Shown here: positions 49,366-49,524 of the stretch, one piece after another
How the letters are laid out: the number at the start of each line of letters is the position of its first letter
How positions within the stretch are numbered: the stretch's first letter is position 1
Origin: an uncultured Spartobacteria bacterium
GTDB taxonomy: Bacteria > Verrucomicrobiota > Verrucomicrobiia > Chthoniobacterales > Terrimicrobiaceae
Direction: 5' to 3'
DNA length: 49,524 bases
NCBI GenBank assembly: GCA_937919825.1
Contig: CALFPA010000088.1
Span: 1-49,524 of the forward strand
Position numbers and translations under genes: made by a program
Notes under the pieces: model-generated
Told to the model about the DNA's origin: nothing
The model's input: only the letters and a program-made list of their open reading frames with translations
Database searches by the model: none

Positions 49366-49524
49366 TTTGGCGACCCTAACGGGATTGATTTCGGCTTCGC
49401 CTCAACCCTGCGGGCTGCTCCTGCGTCGCAGTCTGTCTCGCTTCGCTCGGCTCAAACGGCGTTCGAATTTTTCGCAGACGCGAAAATCACCAAAAACTTA
49501 GTTTTTGGCGACCCTAACGGGATT
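49366..49524. repeat. 21-bp direct repeat resembling a tRNA 3' end, with the unit between
   Basis: TTTGGCGACCCTAACGGGATT occurs at 49366-49386 and again at 49504-49524, the last bases of the window. Read on the minus strand it ends TAGGGTCGCCA, like the acceptor end of a tRNA with encoded CCA. Between the copies is a GC-rich, protein-like but stop-broken stretch (CTTCGCTCGGCTCAAACGGC). The second copy may be a real tRNA gene running off the window and the first a fragment; this cannot be decided here. Confidence 0.5.

Overview
This is a gene-dense bacterial chromosome segment, high in GC, with 56 protein-coding genes called (one cut by the left edge), one tRNA, an SRP RNA and an RNase P RNA. 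No phage or insertion sequence is evident. A member of the PVC group, most likely Verrucomicrobiota, fits best. The pointers are a DUF2934 protein with a Lys/Ala-rich tail, a Ser/Thr kinase fused to a DUF1080 module, menaquinone-type UbiE, a class A RNase P RNA, many short interspersed palindromes, and few Shine-Dalgarno sequences. This placement is an inference from gene content, not a phylogeny.

Left third (0-16 kb): the end of pgsA, a gamma-carbonic-anhydrase-like hexapeptide protein and a DUF2934 protein on the minus strand; then a plus-strand run of a small membrane protein, trpF, an M24 peptidase and prfC. The F-type ATP synthase cluster atpB-E-F-H-A-G follows, but stops after gamma: beta (atpD) and epsilon (atpC) are absent and delta is unusually short. 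A WalJ/YycJ-like hydrolase converges on the minus-strand operon rpmI-rplT-pheS-pheT, which lacks infC in front.

Middle (15-35 kb): pheA, tolB, a rhomboid protease, trpS, a D,D-carboxypeptidase, a mixed-type phosphofructokinase, ubiE lying directly behind tRNA-Leu(CAG), and then deoC with two aldehyde dehydrogenase genes that together look like a split ALDH16. Next come plsY-gpsA-glycosyltransferase (phospholipid and envelope glycan), SRP RNA, a Fur-family regulator, argH, tatC, avtA, an S41 protease and tsaD.

Right third (35-49.5 kb): a minus-strand chain reads small ORF, rfbC, nucleotidyltransferase-like protein, 99-aa protein, 49-aa protein, lhgO, GT2 glycosyltransferase. Almost every junction in it is a 4- to 7-base stop/start overlap, which suggests translational coupling. 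Then a rhodanese membrane protein, tatD, xerD, a secreted OB-fold-like protein, mnmG, trpA, an SDR protein without the usual catalytic Ser, rnpB with its terminator, a cyclic-nucleotide-domain/Ser-Thr-kinase/DUF1080 membrane protein, and a membrane-anchored four-EF-hand protein. The window ends in a direct repeat that resembles a tRNA 3' end.

Most genes are housekeeping. The items most worth a second look are the nucleotidyltransferase/99-aa/49-aa cassette, the split ALDH16-deoC operon, the palindromic repeat exapted into the pheT reading frame, the sensor-kinase/EF-hand pair, and the incomplete atp operon with its shortened delta subunit.
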